Shown here: in pieces, positions 11,930 to 22,815 of the stretch
How positions within the stretch are numbered: the stretch's first letter is position 1
How the letters are laid out: each line of letters starts with the position of its first letter
NCBI GenBank assembly: GCA_028023455.1
Contig: JAQFVV010006203.1
Coordinates: forward strand, 8,660,876-8,724,875
Length of the DNA stretch: 64,000 nucleotides
Direction of reading: 5' to 3'
Source of the DNA: Epiperipatus broadwayi
Taxonomy: Eukaryota > Onychophora > Udeonychophora > Euonychophora > Peripatidae
Translations under genes and position numbers: made by a program
Notes under the pieces: generated by a model
The model's database searches: none
What the model saw: the letters and a program-made list of their open reading frames with translations, nothing else
What the model was told of the DNA's origin: nothing

Positions 11930-12296
11930 TATTCTCATATAAAATTAACTAATCATGATATCAGTTTTGATGAAACAAATATTCTAGCAAAAATTGAACA
12001 ATATGACCAGAGATTGCTAAGAGAAGCTGTAGAGATTTTTAAAAAGCCCAAGAGCATAAATAAAAGGTGTGAATTAAAGAAGATTAACATTTGGAAGAAG
12101 CTATTGGAAGACAAAATAAATTTTAAATTTTCTCAACCAATAGAATTTAAGTATGAGGAGAAACAAAAAGATAAAAACGTTTTTAAATCTCACATGCATT
12201 CCTATGATTTGAGAAAGAGAATGTTCTGAGGAAGGTACTTGTTATTGTACTGAAATGTCAGCTATTTAGTTATTTTACTACATGGATTATCCCAAA

Positions 12297-12300
<4 letters not shown>
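11930..12300 (+). pseudogene. 3' end of a second Penelope-like element
   Basis: From about 11939 the + strand reads the C-terminal part of a GIY-YIG endonuclease: KLTNHDISFDETNILAKIEQ, then RLLREAVEIFKK, LEDKINF and YDLRKRMF before TGA at 12227-12229. The order (His, IxF, IL, R..EA..I) fits the end of the domain. The YIG core itself is absent, so this is 5'-truncated. The 3' untranslated part runs to about 12290 (ATGGATTATCCC) and is followed by (AAT)n. The same C-terminus and 3' end recur at 61489-61855. Confidence 0.72.
12220..12262 (+). ncRNA. Hammerhead-like motif overlapping the PLE stop codon
   Basis: CUGAGGA (12226-12232) is followed by a stem II hairpin (AGGUAC/GUACU with one bulge, loop UUGUUAUU), then GAAA (12252-12255) and UGUC. 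The UGA stop codon of the element is inside the CUGAGGA box. Stem III and stem I are very weak here, so only the core can be asserted. Confidence 0.45.
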
Positions 12301-12327
<27 letters not shown>

Positions 12328-12360
12328 GGATTAAGATATATATATATATATATGGATATA
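12293..12360. repeat. (AAT)n and (TA)n simple repeats
   Basis: About eleven AAT units directly follow the element 3' end and are followed by TA runs. They may be the element tail or the target site. Confidence 0.85.
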
Positions 12361-12364
12361 TATA

Positions 12365-13395
12365 TATAAATGGCAATATGTAATTTAGAATTTATTCAAT
12401 AATTATGTACATTATTTAAAAGAGGTTTTATATTTAGGCATTTAAAATATAAAAATATTTAAGTTACATACTATCTTTTCCAAATACTTTATCATGTGGT
12501 TGAGTGTTAGTATGCATTCATTTATAGTTTAAAATCTTCAAAGCGCATGTGCAACAGCGTAATGCTGTTTTAAATATTAAGTTACTATAGTGATATTAGC
12601 TTTGATGCTGGAAATATTTAAGTTTCCGATTTAATCTATCAGTTATTATATTAATGAATCATGTTAAATAAATGAAAGGATATACTTAATTAGTTTAATA
12701 AGAGATTTGAAATTTAGATCATATTAAGTTTAATGATTGTCTCTCAATATTTTATATGTAGTTTCTGAACTTCATCTCACTAAATGATGTAGAGTATTTA
12801 CTCTCTTTGTAAAGAATGAAAGAATAATTTATACACCAATCTGAAATACATTTTAAAATATTAGATTTTAAATTTTGTCTGATCCAATCTTTTCAACATC
12901 CAATCTACTTAAAAATATCTAAAAATATTTTACTTTTTCAACTTTTATTCATGTCAAATAAAATATAAAAAACTTGAGAACTAATAATTAGTTTAATACA
13001 TTCAAATCACTTATAAATCATACTGACATTTAAATAAACATTTTACTTGTTTTTAACTTAAAATAATTTCTTATTTGTGAATCAAATCATTAAATGTAAT
13101 TTTTTAAAAATCTCTTGTTAATAAATATTTGTAAAAAAAATTTGAATTTATATATTTTGATTTTTAAATCACAGACCCACACAAAATGCATATATTAACT
13201 ACATAGTGATGTGTTTTTGCATTGGGTATGTGTTGTATAATTTGGCAATATTTTCTTCAATATTTGATTTCATGTAAATTAATTATTAGTTAAACCTTAA
13301 TCTAAACAATTATTTCTTCCCTAATCTCATTTTCCAACTCTGCATATGATCTTTCTTATTTTAAATAATTTTTTAAGAAACGATTAATGATAATA
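12365..13395. other. AT-rich spacer, nothing recognised
   Basis: No coding or structured signal was recognised. Confidence 0.5.
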
Positions 13396-13397
13396 AA

Positions 13398-14010
13398 AAT
13401 AGATTGATTATGATGAGTTAGAAGAAGGTAACAGTTACAAATACCTTGGTCAGATTATTAATACAGATGGAAACATAATGGATGAAACTAATCATAGAAT
13501 TAAACTTGGTTGGAGTGCTTCTGATAGAAATAACTTGATACTAAAATGAAATGTGCCTATGTGTTTGAAAAGGAAGGTTTTTAACAAATGTATTTTACCA
13601 GTTCTTACTTATAGATCTGAGACTTGGACCCTTAATATAAGAGCAATGCAGAGACTTCAGACCACTCAAAGAAGTATGGAGAGATGCATGTTGGGAGTAA
13701 CAAGAAGAGATCGAAAATGCAATATATGGGTAAGAGAACAAACAGGTGTTACTGACCTCATTGAAAAAATTAAAGATTGAAGTAGAGTTGGGCTGGACAT
13801 ATTGCTAAAAGAGATAATAGATGGACAATTGAAATCTTAAACTAGATTCCAAGAGATTATAAAAAAACCCAGAACGAGACCACATGTGAGATGGATGGAT
13901 GAAATAAGAAAGTATGCAGGGGTGATGTGGAGAAGAGAAGCTAAAGATCGGAGAAGATGGATTAAACTTGGAGAGACCTTCATCCTGCAGTGGATTGATA
14001 ATGGTTGATT
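13398..14010 (+). pseudogene. 3' end of an RTE-type LINE
   Basis: Conceptual translation across several stops gives the characteristic C-terminus of RTE-clade LINE polyproteins: YKYLGQIINTDGNI, a block CLKRKVFNKCILPVLTY with SETWTLN, RSMERCMLGVTRRDR, a TGVTDLIEKI segment, then RPHVRWMDEIRKYAG and the terminal AKDRRRWIKLG...LQW. The element is 5'-truncated, upstream of which no RT core is seen, and it ends with a short GATTATGATGATGATATT tail, as expected for this clade. It is inactive because of internal stops (for example near 13551 and 13779). Confidence 0.82.
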
Positions 14011-14319
14011 ATGATGATGATATTAATGCAAATTAAAAATTTACTTTTTAATTAAATTTTACTCATTTCTTCAAACAAATATATTAATAAAAATCTTATT
14101 ATTTGTTTAATATCTAAAACCGCTATTAGAGAATTATTTTATTTTCAAATTATTCTTCACAAATTCAGATAAATCTACTATCTTATAAACCATATAATGT
14201 TGAGTATTGCATCTCTGTACTTACAGTTTCTTAATTTTTTGTTGTTGTTATTGATGTGATTAAATTCTGATTTTAAACATCTGTGCAAACTCATTTATTA
14301 TAAATGTTTAATTACCTCA

Positions 14320-14385
14320 AAAAGTTTATATATATATATATATATACATATGACTATATATTATATATATATATATATATATAAG
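14320..14385. repeat. (TA)n runs flanking family A cluster
   Basis: Two TA arrays (about 14326-14345 and 14362-14382) adjoin the left edge of the family A cluster. Confidence 0.85.
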
Positions 14386-14390
14386 AAAAA

Positions 14391-14804
14391 GTCAGATGTC
14401 ACATGACTTATATATAGCTTGCATTTACCAATATGTAAACTTAAGAGCATGCTATAACTCTAAACAAGCTTTTTTTCTTTATTATGATAAATGCTACTAC
14501 AAGAGAAGGCATTCAAATAATCTTTATCTTAGATTGTCCCCATTACCAGACCAGTTTTGACCTATGGGTCTCCTCAGTGAAGAGTTAGATTCAAAAAACC
14601 AGCTCAAACTAAGCATTTATCTAAAATGTATTTCTCAAGAAGAAGATCTAAACCTTTAGACATCTGCATGTCTTTAAAGTCAGCTCTCCAACTGAAAAAA
14701 TTATATGGGCCTGAACTTAATTCAGATACTCCATATATTATTAGGCTTAGCCATTAAATTTAGCCAAAGCCCCAACAGGAAAATAATAATAGTAATAATA
14801 AAAA
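14391..14804 (+). repeat. Family A repeat, full tandem unit 1
   Basis: A 414-bp unit from GTCAGATGTCACATGAC to an (AAT)-rich tail. The following unit begins with the same GTCAGATGTCACATGAC at 14805, so the repeat period is 414 bp. It contains one hammerhead core (14543-14583, minus strand) and no ORF of note. Small size, one self-cleaving motif per unit and head-to-tail units are features described for metazoan retrozymes. Confidence 0.72.
14543..14583 (-). ncRNA. Hammerhead core in unit 1, one core mutation
   Basis: Minus strand: CUGAGGA, stem II GACC/GGUC with CAUA loop, AAAA (GAAA changed at the first base), CUGGUC. Stem I pairs poorly. Likely inactive. Confidence 0.55.
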
Positions 14805-15022
14805 GTCAGATGTCACATGACTTATATATAGCTTGCATTTACCAATATGTAAACTTAAGAGTATGCTATAACTCTAAACAAGCTTTTTTTTTATTATAAT
14901 AAACACTACTACAAGAGAAGGCATTCAAATCATCTTTATCTTAGATTGTCCCCATCCCCAGACCGGTTTCAACCTATGGGTCTCTTCAGTGAGGAGTTGG
15001 GACACTAGATTCAAAAAACCAA
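14805..15022 (+). repeat. Family A repeat, truncated tandem unit 2
   Basis: Same head as unit 1, collinear through the hammerhead core and GACACTAGATTCAAAAAACC, then abruptly replaced at about 15022 by an inverted copy. Confidence 0.75.
14955..14995 (-). ncRNA. Type I hammerhead ribozyme, core intact
   Basis: On the minus strand the full order is seen: stem I strand UCCUCA, CUGAAGA, stem II GACC-CAUA-GGUU, GAAA, self-complementary ACCGGU, GUC, and stem I partner UGGGGA. Stem I forms six pairs (one G-U) and stem II four (one G-U). Stem III is only the palindrome ACCGGU, too short to fold alone, so cleavage would be expected in dimeric form, as established for hammerheads of Penelope-like elements and retrozymes. 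All invariant core bases are present. Activity is inferred, not shown. Confidence 0.8.
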
Positions 15023-15385
15023 CTATTATTATTTTGCTGTTGGGGCTTTGGCTAAATTAAATGGCTAAGCCTATTAATATATGGAGTATCTGAATTAAGT
15101 TCAGGCCCATATAATTTTTTCAGTTGGAGAACTGACTTTAAAGACATGCAGGTGTCTACAGGTTTAGATCTTCTTCTTGAGAAATACCTTTTATATAAAT
15201 GCTTAGCTTGAGTTGGTTTTTTGAATCTAGTGTCCTAACTTCTCACTGAAGAGACCCATATGTCGAAACTGGTCTGGGGATGGGGACAATCTAAGATAAA
15301 GATGATTTGAATGCCTTCTCTTGTAGTAGCATTTATCATAATAAAAAAAAGCTTGTTTAGAGTTATAGCATGCTCTTAAGTTTAT
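15023..15385 (-). repeat. Family A repeat, inverted unit 3
   Basis: Reverse complement of a nearly whole unit: its tail (GGGGCTTTGGCTAAAT) lies left and its head (GCTTGTTTAGAGTTATAGC) right, ending in TA repeats at about 15385. It forms a long imperfect palindrome with units 1 and 2. Confidence 0.78.
15240..15280 (+). ncRNA. Type I hammerhead ribozyme, near-intact
   Basis: UUCUCA, CUGAAGA (15246-15252), stem II GACC/UGUC (one mismatch), GAAA (15265-15268), ACUGGU, GUC ending at 15274 as the predicted cleavage site, and UGGGGA (15275-15280) pairing with the stem I strand through G-U pairs. All invariant core bases are present. Confidence 0.7.
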
Positions 15386-15679
15386 ATATATATATATATA
15401 CACACATTGTCAAAATATACCAAATCCTGTTCTTTTTCCTTTTAATTAACAATTAAAAATAGAACTGCTTATAATGATTTTATGCACTTTTTAAATGTAA
15501 ATTAAACTTTATAATTTAAATATACTTCCAATTTATATCACCACTCCAAAAACTTTATAACATTCAAATACCTAACAATTTTATTAATAACTAATAATTT
15601 ATCAGTTATTTAATTATTATACCAATGCCTCATATTTTTACCATCGACTCGCCAAAAGAAATGAGGGGGGGGGGCGAGT

Positions 15680-17340
15680 CATAAGTAAATAAATGTACAG
15701 TTTATTGATCTTCAAATTAAATTTAATCTTAACTTCTAACTAAAAATTTATTGCTGCATGTTATTGTCTTCACAAGATATTTTAAAGTTAAATTAGAAAA
15801 AATATATACACTAAATACAACAAAAGTTAATATTATAAACAGATAAATTTTAATTCTTAACATGACAAAAATACGAAGTAATGTTACTAAAAGTATAAGA
15901 ATCTTCATTAAATTCGTTAATTCTATTATTATTGGCCTACTAAAAATAACCTAACTAATCAATGACCCATCAATAATTAATTGCTCCTAAACTTGTTATT
16001 ATTGCAGAATTACAAATCTCATTTTTCTCCTCCAAAATTGAATTAACACTTTTGGGAGGATATCTTTTTCAAAATAAAAAATAGGTAACCGGACTAGAAT
16101 AAGATACATTATTGGTAACAATAAATAATATGACAAATGAAATAAAATTTCAATTCTTATAACTATATATTTCTAAAATAATATCCTTAGAATAAACCAC
16201 CGCTAAAAAAGGCATTCCGCACAATGATAAATTAACTGTATCTTTGATAATTGATTTGTTGCAAATCCTCATATTCGAATATCTTGAACATGATTAAAAT
16301 TATCAATAATACTTCCTAACAAGAAAATAATAGTGATTTAAACACTGCATGAGTTAATCAATAAAAAAGCTAATACTGGATGTCTTTAAAAAATATTTAT
16401 CGTTATCAAACCAAGTTGCCTCAAAGTAGATAAAGCAGTCATTTTTTAAATATCAAATTCGAAATTATTCACAATTTTAGAGATTAGCATAACTAATCTT
16501 GATACAAATAATAGCTTCATTTTAAATAATATAATATCTCTATTTTAATTTTGAAAATTGAATTATTAAATAAATCCCACCAGTTACTAATGATGATGAA
16601 TGAACTAAAGCCGACACAGGAGTTGGAGGTTCTTATAGAAGCAGGTAATCATATAGAGAAAGGAATTTGAGTACTTATAGTGATCCTAGCTAAAATTATT
16701 AAAATCATTATTGTATAAATAATATTATAATCAAATTTACACATCATAAAAAAATCAATCACCATGATTTAATATAAATACAATACAATGAATACATAAT
16801 AAAAAAAGTAACAGTAATAACTCGATTTCTTAAAATTGTCAACATCCCTGCTCTATTAGACTTATTATTCTGGTAATAAATAACCAAAACATAAGTTATT
16901 AATCCTAATTTGTCTCATCCAACGAGAATTGAATTTAAATTTGGTGAAATTACCAAAAGAATTATTAAAATAATAAAGAAAATAATAATACAAAAACGAA
17001 TTTTATTTTTCTCTTCTATTATATATTCGACACCAAATTTCATCACAGATTCAGATATAAAGAGAGTTGCAGTCATAAATTACACAGATATTTAATCAAA
17101 AATTATAATTATAATAATATCAGGTTAATTGACTTTTAATAGTTCAATTTTAATAATATCAACTAACTTACCTTATTATTACAAAAACATATTCTTATAA
17201 TAAAACTAACCAAACCCAAAAATTATATATAGTAGAATTTTATTAAACTTGAATCAAAACTTTTCCATTCATCTCTAATTCCATAAACCAACAATTTAAA
17301 CTCTCTAAACTCCACAAACATTTTAAATATCGAATTAGTA
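15680..17340 (-). pseudogene. nad5: Mitochondrial nad5 pseudogene
   Basis: On the minus strand the most conserved ND5 core is clear: QIPFSIWLPASMRTPTPVSA then [14 protein letters not shown] (about 16570-16665), followed by WFDNDKYFLKTSSISFF. The N-terminal ND5 region with CVIYDCNS and a GYLLPE remnant lies to 16850-17110. Several frameshifts and stops break the frame. ND5 is a proton-pumping membrane subunit of complex I; this copy cannot make it. Confidence 0.8.
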
Positions 17341-17414
17341 GATCAAAATTCCAAATAATAAATGCGGTTTATTTACACTTATCCATTTCCTATGACATAA
17401 CGAATTTAAGTTTC

Positions 17415-18305
17415 TAAATATGATTATTTCAATTATATTTTATTTAATTCTATTTTAATTAGACTTGCATTCTTAACATTGCTTGAACGAAATATTTTTG
17501 GACACATTCAAATTCGGAAAGGTTCAAATAAAATTAGATTTGTTGGGATTCTCCAGCCAATCAGCGATGCTATTAGATTATTTTATGAAGAAATTAGATG
17601 CCTAAATCTGGGAAATCGAATCACTTATTCAATTGCTCCAATAATAAGGATCATTATTTTATTATTTATTTGACTATTAATCCCATTAAAATTAAATCCA
17701 TTAAAATTTAATTTTGCTCTTCTCTTTTTTCCTTGTATTGCAAGAATATCTGTATATGCTATAATAACGGCAGACATCAAAATCTAAATATTCATTATTA
17801 GGAATACAGCAATTTCTCAAATTATTTGTATGAAGCAAGTCTTGCCTTAATTTGATTAACGTTATTTTTTTATCTGATAGATATAATTTAATTACATTAA
17901 ACTTTATTTAATTTTATATTTAAAATTTTTATATTTTTTTATTTTATTTATTTCTTGACTTTCTTCTATTTTAGCTAAAATAAACCAAGCCTTGATGAAA
18001 GAGAACTAGTTCTTGGATTCAATACTGAATATAGAAAAGAACGGTTCTTTATAATCTTCATAGCAGAATATTCACTAATTTTAATAGTAAGAATAATTGC
18101 AATTTTAATTTTATTTGGATCAAATTATTTTCCTGTATTTTTAATATTAAAAACAATAATAATTTCATTTATTTTCATTTGAATCAGAAGCTCCTATCCT
18201 CGCTTCCGCTATGATAAACATATATTCCTAACTTGAAAAATGTTCTTTCCTATTAGATTAAGTATACTTATAATTATTTTAGATTATAAAATGATTCAAT
18301 TATGA
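17415..18305 (+). pseudogene. nad1: Mitochondrial nad1 pseudogene
   Basis: Starts around IISIIFYLILF, then LTLLERNIFGHIQIRKGSN and FVGILQPISDAIRLFYEE (about 17470-17610), the hallmark N-terminal third of ND1. After frameshifts come SKYSLLGNTAIS and then DEREELVLGFNTEYRKERFF with IFIAEYSLILIV (about 17990-18100) and SSYPRFRYDKHIFLTWKMFF (about 18190-18245). AGA in GFNTEYR aligns with Ser of other ND1 proteins, supporting the invertebrate mitochondrial code. Nearly complete but broken. Confidence 0.85.
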
Positions 18306-18324
18306 TAATTATGATAAAACCTGG

Positions 18325-19121
18325 AATGTAAAATGCACCCTTTAATGAAAATTATAAATAATAGATTAATTAATCTCCCAAACTCATCAAATATTTCATA
18401 CTTATGAAATTATGGATTACTTCTGGATATTTTATCAATATTTCTGGAATCATGTTCCTCAGACGACCACATAGGTCTATCACTTAAATTTATTATTCAT
18501 ATTTCCTGCAGTATTCATTGTGGATGATTAATTTGATTTTGTCATAGTAATAAAGCTTTTTTCTTTTTTATTTAATTTATATATTCATATTGAACAAGGA
18601 ATTTATTACAATTAATTTAAATTAATCTATAGTCGAAATATTGGAATTATATTTTAATATTTGTAATAATATAGCTTTTTTAGATTATATTCTCCTTAAA
18701 GGACAAATATTTTTCTGAGAAACAACCATAATTACTAATTTATTATCAGCAGTTCCGTAATTTGGAACAATTATTGTTAATTGATTAAGAGGAGGATTTG
18801 CTGTTGGTAACCCAACATTAACTCGATTTTTTACACTTCATTTTTTATTATCATTTATTATCACTGCAATAATAATAATTTATTTATTATTTCTTCATCA
18901 ATCAGAAAAAAATAATCCACTTGAATTAAATTTAAATAAAGTTAAATGTCCATTCTATCAATATTTTTCAACCAACGACTCTCTTTCAATATTATTATTC
19001 ATTCTATTTCTATCAGTTTTATTTTCCTCATACCTTTTAGAAAATCCAAAAAATTATATTCCAGAAAATCGTACTCCAATTCATATTCAACCTGAATGAT
19101 ACTTTCTTTGTGCAAATGCAA
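18325..19121 (+). pseudogene. cob: Mitochondrial cob (cytochrome b) pseudogene, 5' part
   Basis: Begins with KMHPLMKIMNNRLINLPNSS, continues with HCGWLIWFCHSN (the heme-proximal region, diverged), and from about 18740 is well kept: NWLRGGFAVGNPTLTRFFTL, NNPLELNLN, CPFYQYFSTND, ENRTPIHIQPEWYFLCAN. It lies just after nad1 on the same strand with no nad6 between. It is interrupted at 19121 by a transposon; the gene resumes at 20629. Stops in the middle show decay. Confidence 0.88.
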
Positions 19122-20620
19122 GGTACTATTTATTTAACTGGACTTGACTGCTTGATGGCGTTCTGGCTAGCCAAAAACATCTATGAATGCCATTTACATG
19201 GCCAGACTTACGGCTAATGCAACAGTTCTGTTTTATTAGCCATTGCAAGTCACTTGATGGCATTGCACATAAATATTACAGCCTTCTTTCTGCTTCGCAA
19301 CACTTTCTGGAAATCTGCACAATTCATAGTTGGCTACAGTCTCATGTGAGGGTGTCTTGATTTTCAGTGGCCACAATTTTTGGAATCTCCATAACAGACT
19401 AGTTCTATTTATACTTAAATAAAACAGTACTACTTAGTAATAATTGTCCAATTATCACCACCCTTCCTTACACTAGCTTGAATGTGCAAAATCTTGCCAA
19501 AGACTACTGTCCAACATGAATATTGGCTGAATTCATGTGAAAGGTCTTGTTTTCCCAAAAAAAAGCACAACGCAAGTAAAATGGTGGCCAACAGCCTGAA
19601 TTTTTCAGTTGCAGACAACAGAAGTTGAGGCTTTGACATTCTTTCAACATTATCATGTACTGCCAGAGCCAAATTGATGCAACTGTGGCCAATCTGTGAA
19701 GTTGTACACTTTTCAAAAAGTATTTCAGTTCCACAGTAAGTCCATCTTCTGCCAGAGAAGGTGTTCCACTCACAATGCAGTTGGTTGGAAGGCTCCAAGC
19801 CATTAGTTAAGAACTGGGCATTAGCCAAAAAACCCTCATTGAGTAGACCATTGGTTTGAGAGAACTGTGCTGTGAGAGTCTGTTGTCTTAACACTGCCAT
19901 CAAATTGCTGGGCCCAGTGGAAGTCAACAAGACTATGTTTAGCAGAAGAAAGAACTAATGGAGCTGGATACTTCCTCAGCAGGGGGTCTTTGGGGGAATG
20001 TGATGCTACACATGAGAATGCTTACCTGTCAGAGTTTATGTGGTGAACAGCTGAACAAAGACAATAACCTGTTCCTATGCATTCTATTGGAGATGGCTGT
20101 CCCCATAGAAGAGAAGTGAATGTAGATCGTTGGATATTCTATTTGTGATTTGAAGTTTGTTGTTATTTGTTGATAAGTAGGGGGTAGGTTTGTTTGGAAA
20201 AAGAAAATCCTGTCATTCGATTAAGTTTTTTGTTAGTTAATTGTTATTGGTTGTAAAAAATATTTTATTGTGTTTTAAAATTTTATTGTTGTTGACCCGA
20301 AAAGGTGAAAAAAAAACTTCCCATTTGATTTTAAAAAGTCACTAAAAGCAAGCCCCCCAAAAAGTAAAACAAATGTTTAAAAAGTAAAACGTTTTGTGTT
20401 AGCTATTATTGGTTGTAAGAAATGTTTTTTTCTGTTTTAAAACATTTTGTTGTTAAAAGGGTAATAAACATAAAAAAATAATTTAAAAAACCCCGACGTA
20501 TTAAAAAAATAATGGTTTTATAAAAAAAAATAATAGACCAGCCCGGTAATGTTACATTTGATTGTTTTTTGCTGGCAAAAATGCCATCAAGTTGCCAAGC
20601 CCATCTAGGTAAATAGTACT
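19122..20620. mobile_element. TIR DNA transposon, non-autonomous, in NUMT cob
   Basis: A 1499-bp insertion with an exact 8-bp target duplication, AAATGCAA (19114-19121 and 20621-20628). Its ends are imperfect inverted repeats of about 60 bp: left GGTACTATTTATTTAACTGG, right (reverse complement) AGTACTATTTACCTAGATGG, with the shared inner block CTTGATGGC. Removing it restores the cob frame NAILPS, which confirms the borders. Two overlapping minus-strand frames (19430-19930) show no transposase signature that I can recognise. The 8-bp duplication is typical of hAT and P superfamilies, but the termini lack the usual CAG start of hAT, so the superfamily is left open. Confidence 0.85.
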
Positions 20621-20890
20621 AAATGCAATCCTCCCTTCTAAAAGAGGCAATTACTCTCCTAATATCTATGATAACCTTATTCTATTTTCCTATCATTTCA
20701 CAAAGTAATTTGTCTTATTCAGTTAGAAAAAAATAATCAACTTCTGTTTTGAAATTTTATCAAGATCTATTTTTTCTAGCATGAATTGAAGCAAATTCTA
20801 TTCAACCTCCATTTTATTTGGTCAAATTCTATTAATCTTATATTTTTCTCAATAACTTATTCAATAAACTTTTGAAAAAAAAATTTTATT
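20621..20890 (+). pseudogene. cob: Mitochondrial cob pseudogene, 3' part
   Basis: Resumes as NAILPS, then after a frameshift AITLLMSMMTLFYFPI, and finally FGQILLILYFSQWLIQWTFE, the C-terminal transmembrane helix of cytochrome b. Together with 18325-19121 nearly the whole gene is represented. Confidence 0.82.
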
Positions 20891-20894
20891 TAAT

Positions 20895-20985
20895 GTCTTA
20901 CAGACTTATTTTGAAAATAAAATTTATGAGTTCGATTTATCTAAAAGATATAAACTAAATACACTTTGGCTTATCAATTAAATAG
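20895..20985 (+). tRNA. trnS2: Relic of mitochondrial tRNA-Ser(UCN)
   Basis: Directly after cob, where trnS2 lies in many invertebrates, a hairpin TTAT-TTTGAAA-ATAA gives a seven-base loop with anticodon TGA. A T-arm-like GAGTTCGATTTATC follows. Full cloverleaf ends are not convincing, so this is a relic. Confidence 0.4.
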
Positions 20986-21092
20986 CCTAATCTAATGTCT
21001 CTTTCATTTATTCATGAATTAAACCAAATAATAAAACAATTAAAAAAACTTGATCAATAATATATATTCTTTTAATTTCAATTAACTCTATC

Positions 21093-21293
21093 CTAATAAA
21101 ATATAAAAGAATTAAAAACAATTTCAATATCAAAAATTAAAAAAATAATAACAATTTTAAAAAATAAAGAAAAAGATAATCGTCTTGATCTAAATGGATT
21201 AAATCCCCAACTAAAGAGGTATTTTTCTGATAACAAAATTATTAACTGTATCAGTACAATAATAATAATAAATAAATAATACAAAACAAACAA
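21093..21293 (-). pseudogene. nad3: Mitochondrial nad3, frame still open
   Basis: The minus strand has an uninterrupted 66-codon frame with the ND3 signature: LLSEKYLFSWGFNPFRSRRL, then SFSLFFKIVIIFLIFDIEIV. This is the conserved loop (usually with Cys-Gly; here WGFNP, so the Cys is changed) plus the following helix. ND3 is usually about 115 residues, so this is the middle and C-terminal part. The N-terminus is eroded. Confidence 0.8.
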
Positions 21294-21304
21294 TCAGTAA
21301 TAAT

Positions 21305-22065
21305 AACATCAACGACCCTCACCAATAAATTGAAATAAATAAAAATAATCAAACAACATCAACAAAATATTAATATCAAGCTGATGCCTCAAAACCAGAA
21401 TGATGATTTTTAGAATAATGATAATAAAGCAGACGAATTAAACAAACAAATAAAAAGCCTCTTCCAATAACAACATGTAATCCATGAACCCTGTAGCAAC
21501 CATAAAATGTTCCATACACTGAATCAAAAATTTAAAATCTTGCCTCATAATACTCCATTTTTTGAAGAAATGTAAAATATAACTCTAATAATACAATAAA
21601 AATTAATTCTTGAAATCCCTGACTGTAATCTTCTCCATCAACCTAAAATGATTTTAAGTTACAGTATTCCCAGATGCTAATAATACAGTAGTACTTAACA
21701 ATAGAATTTGAAATGGATTTAATACAACAATACTTCTTGGAGGGCAAAATGATCTTAACACTATGATAGGATCTAACCTTCTATAATAAAAAAAAAGACC
21801 AAAATATCAAAGAAAAAGAAAATTCTAATAAAATAAATAATACTATTCCCCAACGAAGTCCAAATACAACATTCCCCTTATGTAATCATTGATAAGACCT
21901 TTCACAATATCACACAACATCATTGAATTATTGTTATTATAGTAATAATAATTCCTATTAATAATAACTTATTACTTAATTATGGAATCAATTCACTAAC
22001 TCTATTGTCAAAATAAAAACATCTTATGTTCCAATAATTGATTATGGACTGAACTGTATGATATG
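21305..22065 (-). pseudogene. cox3: Mitochondrial cox3 pseudogene
   Basis: On the minus strand the N-terminal HAYHTVQS-like start lies near 22060. The conserved C-terminal block is clear: DSVYGTFYGCYRVHGLHVVI, then RLLYYHYSKNHHSGFEASAW and YWYFVDVVWLFLF (21320-21540), the last helices of cytochrome c oxidase subunit III. Frameshifts occur in the middle. It lies between nad3 and atp6 in the order atp6-cox3-nad3, which is the common arthropod order. Confidence 0.85.
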
Positions 22066-22164
22066 CATGATAATGTTTTATTATTAATATAGTTAGCTTT
22101 AATATAATCTTAAAGAAAAACAAAAATATATGATTGAACAAAAAAAGTCACATTTTCAAGAATA

Positions 22165-22815
22165 ATCAAAAAGACTTGACTAAATAATGATATTCATAAT
22201 ATCATTACTCCAACTACCCTCCCTTGATCTCCAACTAAATTTAAGACCTACAATTGTATTTTCAGTCACCCGAAGTGATAAAGTTATTAATGGACAAATG
22301 GTATTTTTTACAGTTTCAATACAAACCATAAATGATATTAAAACCAATGGAGTTTCTACTGAAACTAGATAAATAAATATTATTATTTTATTAAATCAAT
22401 CAAAAATTATATACATAATTTATAAAGGTAATGCCAAGCTTAAGATAATTATTAAATGAGATGTCTTTGTAAATACTTAAGTAAATAATACTAACATATT
22501 GTTTAATATAATTATAAAAAAATAACCTAACTATATAGAAGGTAAACAAACCTCCACTGCCAGAGCCAATTTTAAACAAGATGACAAAACTGTAAGGATA
22601 CTCTCATAATAAAAATTAATGTTACTCCTTTAATATTTCTTATACCTAAAAGCACTTTAAATTCTTTATTTAAAAACCTAAATAATAATCTTAACATTAT
22701 TATCCTTCGACAAGGAAAAATCCAATATACTATTGGAATTATTATTACACCAATTCATTCTTACTATAAATAATCTTGAAGAAGGATCAACAATTTTAAC
22801 CAAATTTATTATCAC
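22165..22815 (-). pseudogene. atp6: Mitochondrial atp6 pseudogene
   Basis: Begins near DPSSRLFIVRMNWCNNNSNS (the ATP6 start FDPS motif), continues with TVLSSCLKLALAVEVCLPS, and ends with ETPLVLISFMVCIETVKN, followed by CPLITLSLRVTENTIVG. The last block holds the functional Arg of the ATP synthase a subunit (LRVTEN in place of VRLTAN). Stops break the middle. Confidence 0.78.

Noticed and set aside
19430-19930. 166-codon minus-strand frame inside the TIR element
   Set aside because: No transposase motif, and an overlapping frame is equally open. Probably chance in less AT-rich DNA.
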